DNA of 64,000 bases from Mesocentrotus franciscanus (taxonomy: Eukaryota > Echinodermata > Echinoidea > Camarodonta > Strongylocentrotidae): NCBI GenBank assembly GCA_037976565.1, contig CP137682.1, positions 30,178,782-30,242,781 on the forward strand, in the 5' to 3' direction. Below, piece after piece: positions 1 to 10,579 of the stretch. The notes beneath the pieces are model-generated. The model was given only the letters and a program-made list of their open reading frames with translations, was not told where the DNA came from and made no database searches. The position numbers and the translations under genes are program-made. Each line of letters begins with the position of its first letter. Within the stretch, counting starts at the first letter, position 1.

Positions 1-810
1 AACTAGGAGCAGTAATGAACAACTTGGGGCTTATTTTGTCACCTTCGTGGACAGAACCTTCGTCCGAAAATTCATTTCATGTATTGTACATTCCTTCTCT
101 ACCTGTAGATCTAATTTCAATGTTAACAACAAAGTATTTCCAAAGATAAAGGGGGTCATTCTATATGTATTCTAGTAGAGTAGTCATGGCTGTCCTACTC
201 GAAAACGTAACCCTTCTGTACGCCTGGTCTGGCGGCCTGGGATTGACAAGTCTATGGCTGAACTGAGTTGAACTAAGGGCATTAATGAGCAACTTGGGGC
301 TTAATTTGTCACTTTCGTGGACACAACCTTCATCCGAAAATTCATTTCATGTATTGTACATTCCTTCTCTACCTGTATATCAAATTTCAATGTTAACAAC
401 AAAGTATTTCAAAAATAAAGGGGGTCATTCTAAATGTATTCTAGTAGAGTAGTCACAGCTGTCCTACACGTAAACGTAACCCTTCTGTACGCCTGGTCTG
501 GCGGCCTGGGATTGACAAGTCTATGGCTGAAGTGAGTGAAACTAGGGGCAGTAATGAGCAACTTGGGGCTTAATTTGTCACCTTCGTGGACAGAATCTCC
601 TTCCGAAAATTCATTTCATGTATTGTACATTCCTTCTCTACCTGTATATCAACTTTCAATGTTAACAACAAAGTATTTCAAAAAATAAAGGGGGTCATTC
701 TATATGTATTTCTTGTACCACACAACTTCATGGTCAGCTGTCTTCATCGTAAACGTTCCCCTTTTGTACGCCCGGTCTGGTGGCCTGAGAATCACCAGTT
801 TATGGTCAAA
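1..810. repeat. Three tandem copies of a ~270-bp unit
   Basis: Units begin near 1, 271 and 540, each opening with an AACTA(A/G)GRGC motif followed by CAACTTGGGGCTTA. Copies one and two are close to identical. The third diverges after about 710. A 121-codon open frame at 586-951 is an accident of the third copy: the matching parts of copies one and two are not open in the same way. The window starts inside or at the edge of the array, so it may extend leftward. Confidence 0.85.
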
Positions 811-1487
811 GAAAGGAGCCAAGAATGCCTTATTTTGAGGCTTTTAATCAGCTTTTCTTTCTCTGAAACCTTGTCTACTTTCTACTGGTATATTGAACAG
901 TATGCCTTGGCCATACATGTTTCAAAATTACCTCGCCAAACGTGGATTTAATCATGAAACATGCAAAAAACTTGATTATAAATTGGTCATCAAGAGATCA
1001 AAAGACGAAAGTAGGCCATGTAGTTCCGGTTTTGGCCAAGCTAACGGTCTCCCCCACAAACCCACACATCAGTCTGAAACATTTTGAGTTGCTTATTGTC
1101 ATTACTTTACAAATTTGCAGATATTTTTAAAATAAAAACATATTATTGATAATGCAATGAAGAAATTGGTTGCTAACTAAATTAAGACCTCAATTCTTAC
1201 CTAACTAAAGTAAGAAACACGATATATTTGAAGATAAAGGGGTTTAAGTCAGATGAAATACTCCAAAACGACGAGAAATCGGCAATTTTCCGAAAAATAA
1301 ACACTTCATCGTAAAACCTCTCTCATTTCCTCAAAAAACAAAGATATTCCCTAATTTTCTCTTGAATGATAAAATAATAGTCAATAATCATATCCCACCT
1401 GGTAATTACGACTGGCAAGGTCCAATTTTAAAGAAAAAAGACCTCAAACATGACGAAACACCACGAGGTACCCAATTGTAGGTTTTC
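811..1487. other. Stretch with no recognisable feature
   Basis: AT-rich sequence with only short open frames and no repeat, RNA gene or domain signature that I can see. Confidence 0.5.
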
Positions 1488-1750
1488 GGGTACATGGTCA
1501 ATTTTGGGGTACACAAAGTCAATTTTGGGGTACACAAGGTTAATTTTCGGGTACACAGGGTTAATTTTCGGGTACCATAGGTCAATTTTCGGGTACCATA
1601 GGTTAATTTTGGGGTACCATAGGTTAATTTTGGGGTACCCATAGTAGATTTTCAGGTACCGGTCAATTTTCGGGTACATGAAGTTAATTTTCGGGTACAT
1701 GAAGTCAAATTTCAGGTACATGAAGTCAGTTTTCGGGTACACAAAAGTTA
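1488..1750. repeat. 21-bp minisatellite, about 13 units
   Basis: Units follow the pattern GGGTACAYRRRGTYAATTTTS. They begin at 1488 and run to the edge of the telomeric array. Open frames on both strands here are just translations of the repeat. A lone decayed unit with the same GGGGTACG and AATTTT elements is visible near 2122-2160, beyond the telomeric array, so the array may once have spanned that point. Confidence 0.85.
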
Positions 1751-1758
1751 AAAACTAT

Positions 1759-1780
1759 AACCCTAACCCTAACCCTAACC

Positions 1781-1821
<41 letters not shown>

Positions 1822-1957
1822 CCCTAACCCTAACCCCTAACCCTAACCCTAACCCTAACCCTAACCCTAACCCTAACCCTAACCCTAACCCTAACCCTAA
1901 CCCTAACCCTAACCCTAACCCTAACCCTCTAACCCTAACCCTAACCCTAATTAGGGT
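1759..1957. repeat. Interstitial telomeric repeat (CCCTAA)n
   Basis: About 33 nearly perfect CCCTAA units on the + strand (TTAGGG on the - strand), with a few one-base slips. TTAGGG is the deuterostome telomere repeat. The array ends in CCCTAATTAGGG, one inverted unit. Sequence continues for 1.7 kb to the left and 62 kb to the right, so as assembled it is interstitial. The orientation is that of a left chromosome end. Confidence 0.9.
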
Positions 1958-3960
1958 TTTAGAAATGACTTTTTTTTTTGAAATGCTAATAATTTCATTA
2001 TTTTTCAACGGATTTCAAAATAACTAGTTGCAATCTCTTTCTAAATAGTTAAATATTATTGGATAGTAATTATGAGACAAAAAAATTAATATTTCATTTT
2101 TTATAACCATTTTGTCAAAAATGGTACTCAAACGTAGATTTTAATTGGGGTACGCGATGTATGTCCAGGCGGTTGGCTCACTAATTTGTGATTAGATTTT
2201 TTGTTTCTCTACCTTTTTTCTTACTTTTTTTTTTTAATGAAAGATATCGTCATGGTCCATTTCCAAAATGCCGTTCATTGAATTTAATTAATGAAAAGCC
2301 TTTCAAATTCAAAGAACAAGCAAAAAAAGTGACCCTTAGGTACCTTTTCTAGTTCGGAGGGTTCTAGATGTCCTAGAACTCCAAATATCTCGGTAGATTG
2401 CTATTGGCGCCACTAATAATTTAACCCTATGGGTTAATTAGCCTAATTAAGCCCTAAAAAATTAAAAACATCAATTATCCAAAAAAATGCAGTAAACCAA
2501 CTCCTGAGTTTCATTCATCATCTCTTTTGAATTTTATCAAAAACTGAATAAAAAATAAGGCCTCTAAAAATTGTGGGAAAAATTGCAATGTGTTTATCAT
2601 ATCATCGGAAAGGTGTTCTAAAAATATTAGAAGATTTAATTAAGTAGTTGATTAATAATTAGCAATTTACAAAAAAAAGTTTGTGCTCAGATATGTGTCA
2701 AATGACGAAAATCACCTTTTTCCCATTTTTCAGCTTGTCGTATTTTCCTTAATAACAACGATTGGATCGGCGGACTGCCTTAATTATCACATTTTAATTA
2801 CATTTTAATATTCTACAACCTTTTTTCTGCTTCTTTTTTCATTAAAAGTATGGAATATAAGCAATGAAAATGACTCGTTTTTCGCTCCGATTGATCTCTA
2901 ACCCAAAGGTTTGTACAGTATAAGCCTAAAAAAAGGGTGTACGAAAATTGGTCACAAAAACGTTCAATCTCAACCATGAGCTATATGACCCTCAATTCAA
3001 TTGAAAAATAACTGTACAACACTTTTCTGGCGTTGGCTTGATATAAATTGATGTATTTATTTCTTAAAATGCGACCAAACAACTCCATTTTGCATCCGAA
3101 ATTCGGCATTGTCATATCTTCAACGTAGAGAGCGCTTCACACAATAACAACCAATTATTCACACAGGCTGAAGATAGTCGGCCGACAAATCGACCTCCTT
3201 GATATCCGCCCAATATCCCTTCCTTCCATTCATGCTAACATGGGCTTGCGCGAAATTGAGGTCGGATATTATGGTGAGATATCTCGTCGGCTACCTTCAG
3301 TTTTCTTTGATTTTTTGACAGTCGATTCATCCGCCACATGTAATCCGGTTTTTTCGAAATGTGAAAGGGTTTTCAGGACAAATATAACTACGAGGAAGTA
3401 AGTAAATTTGTTTTAAATTGAAATGAATTGTGCATAGATCTGTAGATTAACTTGACTGGTCATCGATTTTCATTTTCAAAGGTAGCTAGTCAATTTTTTC
3501 TCATCGGTCGTGAAATAAGCATTTTAATTGTCTAGATCATCTAGCTAGCTGTATCATATTAGTGGGCGTGTCTGATCCATAGTCTTTACATTATACGATT
3601 CAAACTTGGGCCTTATAGTTAATTCTCGCTACCGCACATAGCAATATACATTCCCATAATGCATTGCGAATCTGATACCTCGGCGATTTATTTATTTTTT
3701 ATTTTTTATTTTTTAGACATACAAACTTCCGGTGATTCTAAAACATGTATTCTGCGCCTTTGTCAAGTTGGCCAACAATACGCGAGCCCACAACAAGCCA
3801 GCCCAATAATCTAGCCAACATTAGCAGGATTAGCTATATCGGATACAGTATTACGCGGGGCTGTAGAAATTGGACTCGCCTGCTTCCACGGCCGCGAATC
3901 GGCCAAGGATTTTCAGGGGTGTCACGATAATTGCTACGGCGACATTTTGTCCGGGGTTTG
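1958..3960. other. AT-rich noncoding stretch
   Basis: No gene or known repeat is recognised. The one piece of structure is an imperfect inverted repeat: CTGAAGATAGTCGGCCGAC near 3168-3186 against GTCGGCTACCTTCAG near 3286-3300, with further loosely matched arms between. This could be a short foldback element. The rest is homopolymer-rich intergenic sequence. Confidence 0.4.
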
Positions 3961-3969
3961 GGGGTGGGG

Positions 3970-5985
3970 GGCTCTTTAAATTTGGACATAATTCAAAACT
4001 TATTTAAAGTTATAAATAGTGAATATTTGATGGCATACTTGCCCCAGAACGACAAATTGTTCCTGGGATCCCTTGGTGGAATAGTGGGAGGACACCTAGT
4101 CTTTCATCCCATGACAGTAAAAGTGGGACCAGTGGTCAAGTTTTACTAGCCCCACTCTTTTAAATTTGGACATAATTCAAAACGGGAGGTATAAATAGTG
4201 AATATTTGATGGCGTACTTGCCCGAAAACGACAGATTGCTCCTGGGAATCCCTTAGTAGAATTGTGGGAGGACACCTAGTCTTTCATCCCATGACAGTAA
4301 AAGTGGGACCAGTGGTCAAGTTTTACTAGCCCCACTCTTTAAATTTGGACATAATTCAAAACGGGAGGTATAAATAGTGAATATTTGATGGCGTACTTGC
4401 CCGAAAACGACAGATTGCTCCTGGGAATCCCTTAGTGGAATTGTGGGAGGACACCTAGTCTTTCATCCCATGACAGTAAAAGTGGGACCAGTGGTCAAGT
4501 TTTACTAGCCCCACTCTTTTAAATTTGGACGTAATTCAAAACGGGAGGTATAAATAGTGAATATTTGATGACGTACTTGCCCGAGAACGACAGATTGCTC
4601 CTGGGAATCCCTTAGTGGAATTGTGGGAGGACACCTAGTCTTTCATCCCATGACAGTAAAAGTGGGACCGGTGGTCAAGTTTTACTAGCCCCACTCTTTA
4701 AATTTGGACGTAATTCAAAACGGGAGGTATAAATAGTGAATATTTGATGACGTACTTGCCCGAGAACGACAGATTGCTCCTGGGAATCCCTTAGTGGAAT
4801 TGTGGGAGGACACCTAGTCTTTCATCCCATGACAGTAAAAGTGGGACCAGTGGTCAAGTTTTACTAGCCCCACTCTTTTAAATTTGGACGTAATTCAAAA
4901 CGGGAGGTATAAATAGTGAATATTTGATGACGTACTTGCCCGAGAACGACAGATTGCTCCTGGGAATCCCTTAGTGGAATTGTGGGAGGACACCTAGTCT
5001 TTCATCCCATGACAGTAAAAGTGGGACCGGTGGTCAAGTTTTACTAGCCCCACTCTTTAAATTTGGACGTAATTCAAAACGGGAGGTATAAATAGTGAAT
5101 ATTTGATGACGTACTTGCCCGAGAACGACAGATTGCTCCTGGGAATCCCTTAGTGGAATTGTGGGAGGACACCTAGTCTTTCATCCCATGACAGTAAAAG
5201 TGGGACCGGTGGTCAAGTTTTACTAGCCCCACTCTTTTAAATTTGGACGTAATTCAAAACGGGAGGTATAAATAGTGAATATTTGATGACGTACTTGCCC
5301 GAGAACGACAGATTGCTCCTGGGAATCCCTTAGTGGAATTGTGGGAGGACACCTAGTCTTTCATCCCATGACAGTAAAAGTGGGACCGGTGGTCAAGTTT
5401 TACTAGCCCCACTCTTTAAATTTGGACGTAATTCAAAACGGGAGGTATAAATAGTGAATATTTGATGACGTACTTGCCCGAGAACGACAGATTGCTCCTG
5501 GGAATCCCTTAGTGGAATTGTGGGAGGACACCTAGTCTTTCATCCCATGACAGTAAAAGTGGGACCGGTGGTCAAGTTTTACTAGCCCCACTCTTTTAAA
5601 TTTGGACGTAATTCAAAACGGGAGGTATAAATAGTGAATATTTGATGACGTACTTGCCCGAGAACGACAGATTGCTCCTGGGAATCCCTTAGTGGAATTG
5701 TGGGAGGACACCTAGTCTTTCATCCCATGACAGTAAAAGTGGGACCAGTGGTCAAGTTTTACTAGCCCCACTCTTTTAAATTTGGACGTAATTCAAAACG
5801 GGAGGTATAAATAGTGAATATTTGATGACGTACTTGCCCGAGAACGACAGATTGCTCCTGGGAATCCCTTAGTGGAATTGTGGGAGGACACCTAGTCTTT
5901 CATCCCATGATAGTAAAAGTGGGACCAGTGGTCAAGTTTTACTAGCCCCACTCTTTTTAATTTGGACATAATTCAAAACCGGAGA
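3970..5985 (+). repeat. Satellite array 1 (~179-bp unit, ~11 copies)
   Basis: Copies follow one another every 179 or 180 bases, counted from TTTTACTAGCCCC at 4141, 4321, 4500, 4680, 4859, 5039, 5218, 5398, 5577, 5757 and 5937. Most adjacent units alternate between CTCTTTTAAA and CTCTTTAAA, which explains the alternating spacing and implies a dimeric higher-order unit of about 359 bp. Each unit contains GGTATAAATAG on the + strand. The first unit (3970-4148) is clearly diverged and matches, inverted, the last unit of the array ending at 52437. The inner end breaks off after AATTCAAAAC near 5980. Confidence 0.95.
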
Positions 5986-5989
5986 GTTG

Positions 5990-7700
5990 AGGTAAAAACA
6001 ATTAAAATAATTTGTTTTTCTTTCAATCACAGCAACATGAAATCCAAGATGGAAGGAGAAAGAGAAAGATGGAGAAGCAAGCAGCAAGCTCCAATACTTA
6101 AGATGCAACTCCTACCATCGACAAGCTAAAGACAATTACCCAAAATACGAGGACGGTGGACAAGATCAGGAACCGTTTTGTCATCACATTACAAGCTATG
6201 GATCAATGGATTTTCCCAAAATCCACAGACAGCTCAATCCATCATATTGATTAACTCTTGGATGCAGATTGAGAATAACAAATCTTGTTTGACTAAAAAC
6301 TGGTGCTTTTTTTGTTTGTATTGATACATAGCTATCAATGCCCCGTTTCCACTTGTTGAGGTTAACCCCAAAAAAAAGCCTCCTTGTTTGAAAAGTTTGG
6401 TAGTGATTCCATACTTTTCATGTTTGTGGTTAACTCATCTCGATGGCCCAGCGTGTTAATATCTGTATTACTATTAGTATTGATCTATTCAGTGGCATAT
6501 CCAGGAGGTCACATGCTTGGGGCCCATCAAGTTTAGGATGATGGTACCAACCTACTTCAACTGAAAATTTGTTAATAAGCCAGGGGCTGCGGAGCCGGGG
6601 GGCACAGTGCCCTATTTTGTTAAAAGAATCCTAAAAGTGCCCCTTTTCTTACCTAAAAAAGCCCTTTTTATATTGACTTTTAAACTTCTTTAAAAAGTCC
6701 CATTGGAAATTTCTGTACTAAAAGGGCAGTTTTAAACTGAAAATTTGAAGAAAAAAGTAAGTAAAAAATGAGCATTTTTACCTGTTGTTGGCGCTCCCTT
6801 TTTGTTTTGTCCACCTAGTTGGCAAGTGGTTATAAGCATGTAAATAATTATTGTTGTCCAGCAAACAGCATCATCTAAATAAAATAACATTATTTTGCAA
6901 TTCTCATAAATCTGGAAGATGTATTATCACTGATTATAGTATCTGTGTCATAAAAAAAATATGCTGAGAAAGAGATAAAGAGGTGTAAAGTTTCAAATAA
7001 GCAAAATGTAAAAAAGGAAAGAAATTGAGAGAGAGAGAGAGAGATAACAATAGTAAAATAAATATACATGTATGTGCAAGAAAAATGATACAGCAAAAGT
7101 GGTGTAAATGTTAAATTTAAAAACTAAGAGAGAGAAAGTGTGTTAAATTCAAAATGTAAGAGAGGTAAAGTGGGAAGAATGGAAGAAGAAGTGTAGTATG
7201 CCAGAAATGTATTCAGAATAATAAAAATTGGTGAGACATAAAAGAATTTTCAAACCATGCAAATCTTTGTTAAATGGTTGGTGGCACAACGCTAAATCAT
7301 TTTGACTTTTTATATTGAAAGAGCCCCCCACCTTTAATCATCAGACAGAAAACCGATCTCAATTTCAAATATTTATAACATAAAATTAAGGATTAGAAGG
7401 GTACTTTTCTGAAAGGAATATTCTTTATACAAAATGAAGAAAATGAGCCAATTGTATTAGAGAAAGGTAAATTAAAGCCATAATAATGAAAACAATTATC
7501 GCTAACCATCGGACTGTAACTTAAGAAAGTTTTCGCGCCATAATTTGACATATTGGGACAGAAAGTGCCCTTTTCGAACCCATCGCAGCTCTACAACCAC
7601 CATTTGGGTATCCGCTATTTTGCGATGGGATTGCTAAGGGTAAACCATTCGTATAGGAGCTTTGTGAAATCCAAACCCAACTCATCGTCCATGGGCGATG
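5990..7700. other. Noncoding stretch with a possible LINE scrap
   Basis: Sequence just inside satellite array 1. At 6090-6270 one + frame reads IDKLK then NRFVITLQAM. This resembles the stretch before the reverse transcriptase in CR1/RTE-type LINEs, but it is too short to be sure. Around 6580-6680 and 7560-7590 there are GC-rich runs with weakly inverted character (GGCTGCGGAGCC; AACCCATCGCAGCTC). A short GA microsatellite is at 7027-7045. No gene is recognised. Confidence 0.35.
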
Positions 7701-7784
7701 GGTTGGGGTGATTTACGATGGGTTCAAGCCTTATACGATGGGTTATGCTACGGTCACAACACCTAAATCAGCCTGCTCGGCGGC

Positions 7785-8170
7785 CGGGCGGCAATTTTTT
7801 TTTTGCCAATATCGCCCGGACACCGAGCAGTGGCTGCCCGGGCACTGCCGTCATTTAGGGTATCGTTCGGTCGCCATGAAGTTTCTTGAAAATCGGGGGG
7901 TGGCCGGTGGGAGATCGTCCAGGAATCCGTTGGGTCATCATTCATTCACTGCCCGGGACCACAATTTCGTCAAGTTTTGACCTAAAATCGACCGGACACC
8001 GACGGAAAATCGTCAGGGCATCGCTCGGGCATCGCCGGGTATCGCCGGGGCATCGCTTGGGCACCGCCGGGGATTTACTACCCGCTCGATTCCCGGAAAT
8101 TGCCGGGCGATCCCTAAATTCCAGCGGCGTCCGAGCGGGCTGCAAATCGGTCGGTCGCCGCTCTCTGCTG
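7785..8170. repeat. GC-rich degenerate short tandem repeat
   Basis: A GC-rich island in AT-rich surroundings, built of loosely repeated CATCGCCGGG / CACCGCCGGGG / ATCGCTCGGG words spaced about 12-16 bases apart, clearest at 8015-8075. Several overlapping open frames on both strands (60-95 codons) come from the lack of AT-rich stop codons and have no domain. Confidence 0.55.
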
Positions 8171-8566
8171 TGACCAAAGCCTTAGTGAAATCGGCCCCAG
8201 GTATGATTAATACGAAGGGAAAACATCATCTGCATAATTATGTTGGGACTTTTCTTTCATCATAAAATGATGGAGATGGGATAATACTCGCCACTCACCA
8301 TTATTCTCTCCCTAGACGCTGGATCATCTATGTTTATGTTTGTTTGTTGTTTTGTTCTTTTTTTTTATACATATTTATATTTTTATTGGAACAATGAAGA
8401 ACACATTTACAAACAAGGTTATAAACACATAGGCCCTATGACATATGCACAAAGGGGGCTGTGAACTTAGTTTGAAAGAAAAAAAAATGAAAATAAGAAA
8501 AACCAAAAACAACGGGGTAAGGTCATTGAAGCAAAACATCTGAATCACAGACAGTACTATGTCCTG

Positions 8567-8623
8567 ACAGTCGCTTTGGCCATTTTTATACGAACGCACC
8601 GTAAGAAAATGGCCAAAACGACT
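8567..8623. repeat. Short perfect-stem hairpin
   Basis: CAGTCGCTTTGGCCATTTTT is followed, after a ~20-base loop, by GAAAATGGCCAAAACGACTG. The stem is about 19 bp with one or two mismatches. It could be a decayed foldback element or a structured RNA. Nothing around it decides. Confidence 0.6.
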
Positions 8624-8639
8624 GTTTTTACGCGCCTAA

Positions 8640-9115
8640 GGGCCCCGGAGTGATATGTGACTAATAGGCTTTAATTATTTATTTCTTTGGTTTTTGTTAC
8701 ACCCAAAAGTCTTTGGAAGGGTGAGAGTTGCACCCGTGTCTTTAATTTTAAGCTCAAAATTTATCCCAAACATTTCCAAACACGATTCACACTTGTACAT
8801 TCAACCATAAAATGTTGAATAGAGCATCATTTAATTGATTGCAAACACGACTGCATAATTCAGTGTCGGACCTTTTAAATTTTATATGCAGAAATTCGTT
8901 AGTGGCTATGTTGTGAGCATATACGTTGCCAATTCATGATTTTTGTTTCATAATGATAAATAATATTTAATGGCCTATTAATGGTCTATCGGCCCTCTAT
9001 CTGGATGACCCCGATCGATAATCTTAAATGAGTTCATTATTAAAAGAATTAAATAGAGAACAGAATAATTGCAGATCAAATTTTGCGATATTATGCAGCG
9101 GTGTATTATGTCTGT
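8640..9115. other. Stretch with no recognisable feature
   Basis: AT-rich intergenic sequence without coding or repeat signatures. Confidence 0.45.
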
Positions 9116-9119
9116 AAGT

Positions 9120-9440
9120 AATTATCCGTCCAAAAATATTTCGCCATGACGACATAGGTCTACTTTTTTGTTAGGTCGACTTGGTAAGATAATTTATGTC
9201 GCTATGACGACATAATTTTTTTGTTAAGTCGACGCGGCAAGATAATTCATGTCACCAGGACGACACAATGTTTTTGTTATTAAAGTCAACTTGACAAGAT
9301 AATCTATTCCGCCATGTCGACTTATAAAAGTTAAGAAGTCAACATGGCAAGTTTAATAGCTCGACATGTCGACATGATATGGTCATTAAGTCGACTTTAC
9401 CGTGAGATAAAATATCTCGGCAAGTCGACAAGTCGAATGG
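9120..9440. repeat. Degenerate ~60-bp repeat rich in GTCGAC
   Basis: The block CGCCATGACGACATA, a T-run, TTAAGTCGAC and GGCAAGATAA recurs at about 9140, 9200, 9252 and 9310. It is then followed by further GTCGAC-containing words up to 9440. CATGTCGACATG and GTCGACATGTCGAC make some segments self-complementary. It looks like an old tandem array or the end of a degraded transposon. Confidence 0.6.
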
Positions 9441-9864
9441 CACTTTAACGCTTCCGTATTCACCCTATAGAAACGTACTTCAAACAATGCCGACGTACTT
9501 TGTGGCTAGAAATTGACTGCGCGCGGAATGGTTGCCTAGTAATTACTCTTCGCTCTCGATGAAAACAAAAACGACAACAATAATACAATATTCTTGTACA
9601 TGGACTGCCGTTACCACATAGCCTGATAAATGTAGCATTTGGCAATTACAAGTCGACTACTCCGAGTCCACCTCTTTCCTTGTAACTGTAAGGTGTTTTG
9701 CTGAGATGATTCATTCGGAATGGATTCTACCTATTCTGAATCGGCTCTGTGCCAGGTTAGTTCTCGAGACCCCATCGGGTTTTTTTTTAAATATCAAATA
9801 AGCACCATACTCCTATTACAATTCTATTTAAACCTGTCGGAATGGTTCTAGACAGGTCCGAGAC

Positions 9865-10570
9865 TAAGACCCCTATTACATTTTTTTCAAACCTTTTTTC
9901 AAAGGGCGTCGTATATAGGCCTAAACATCTATTTTTTTGCGCGCGCTCATGCATGCACGCGTGTACACTCAGTGGCGGATTCAGAACATGAGCCAGAAGG
10001 GGTCGCAAGAGGCGCGCTCCCCTCTTTTATTTGAGAATCACACATTAAACATAATACATGTTAGTATAATTATATCTAAGAAAATTGCCGTATGCGCAAT
10101 ATACCATCGTACATCGCGAGCACACGGAAAGGTGTCTCGGACAAGTCCGAGACAGGTTACCGTTTTCATCAGCAGCAAACCTGTCTCGGACCTGTCGAGA
10201 CTACCTCGCGATGTGAAGCGGTCTCGGGTAGGATTAGCGGGGATTGGAGGGTACATATTATTTTCAAACGTGTCTCTGATCTGTCCGAGGCCTGCCCGGT
10301 AGTAGACGCGGTCTTGGGTACACTCTAAATAATGAAGGGCCAAAATGTCATTCCGGGTCAATTATCGCCATACATCTGGTACGGCCCCAATTGACCTGGA
10401 ATGGCGTATGGCCCCAATGGACCCAGAATGGGGTCATTTTTACCCTTCATTTTTTAGAGTGTAGGATTAGCTAGGATTAGAGCGTTTAGAGCGTTAGAGC
10501 GTCATCTATTTTTAAACGTGTCTCGGACCGGCCCAAGACTGGTTTTGAAATAAATGTAACAGGGGTCTTA
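9865..10570. mobile_element. Non-autonomous TIR element with GTCTCGGAC repeats
   Basis: TAAGACCCCTATTACATT at the left end is matched by the reverse complement of AATGTAACAGGGGTCTTA at the right end, giving ~29-bp inverted termini. Inside are repeated words CTCGGACCTGTC and GTCTCGGAC, including the perfect inverted repeat GTCTCGGACAAGTCCGAGAC near 10136. No transposase is visible. Open frames here (up to 121 codons) show no domain. It hosts the MITE at 10321-10461. Confidence 0.55.
10321..10461. mobile_element. 141-bp MITE with TA target duplication
   Basis: The ends are CACTCTAAATAATGAAGGG and the inverse CCCTTCATTTTTTAGAGTG. TA dinucleotides flank both sides (10319-10320 and 10462-10463). 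TA duplication suggests mobilisation by a Tc1/mariner-type transposase. It sits inside the 9865-10570 element, so it is the younger insertion. The interior has a second palindromic layer (GGCCCCAATTGACC and GGCCCCAATGGACCC). Confidence 0.75.
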
Positions 10571-10579
10571 TAATGAATA

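Noticed and set aside
586..951. 121-codon frame in the third 270-bp repeat copy
   Set aside because: The frame is not kept in the other two copies, and no domain is present.
1759..1957. True chromosome end
   Set aside because: Non-telomeric sequence lies on both sides. It remains possible only if the left 1.7 kb is chimeric.
1406..2008. Open frames of 64-104 codons over the 21-bp and telomeric repeats
   Set aside because: They are translations of tandem repeats (GLGLGL or YPKI patterns) open on both strands.
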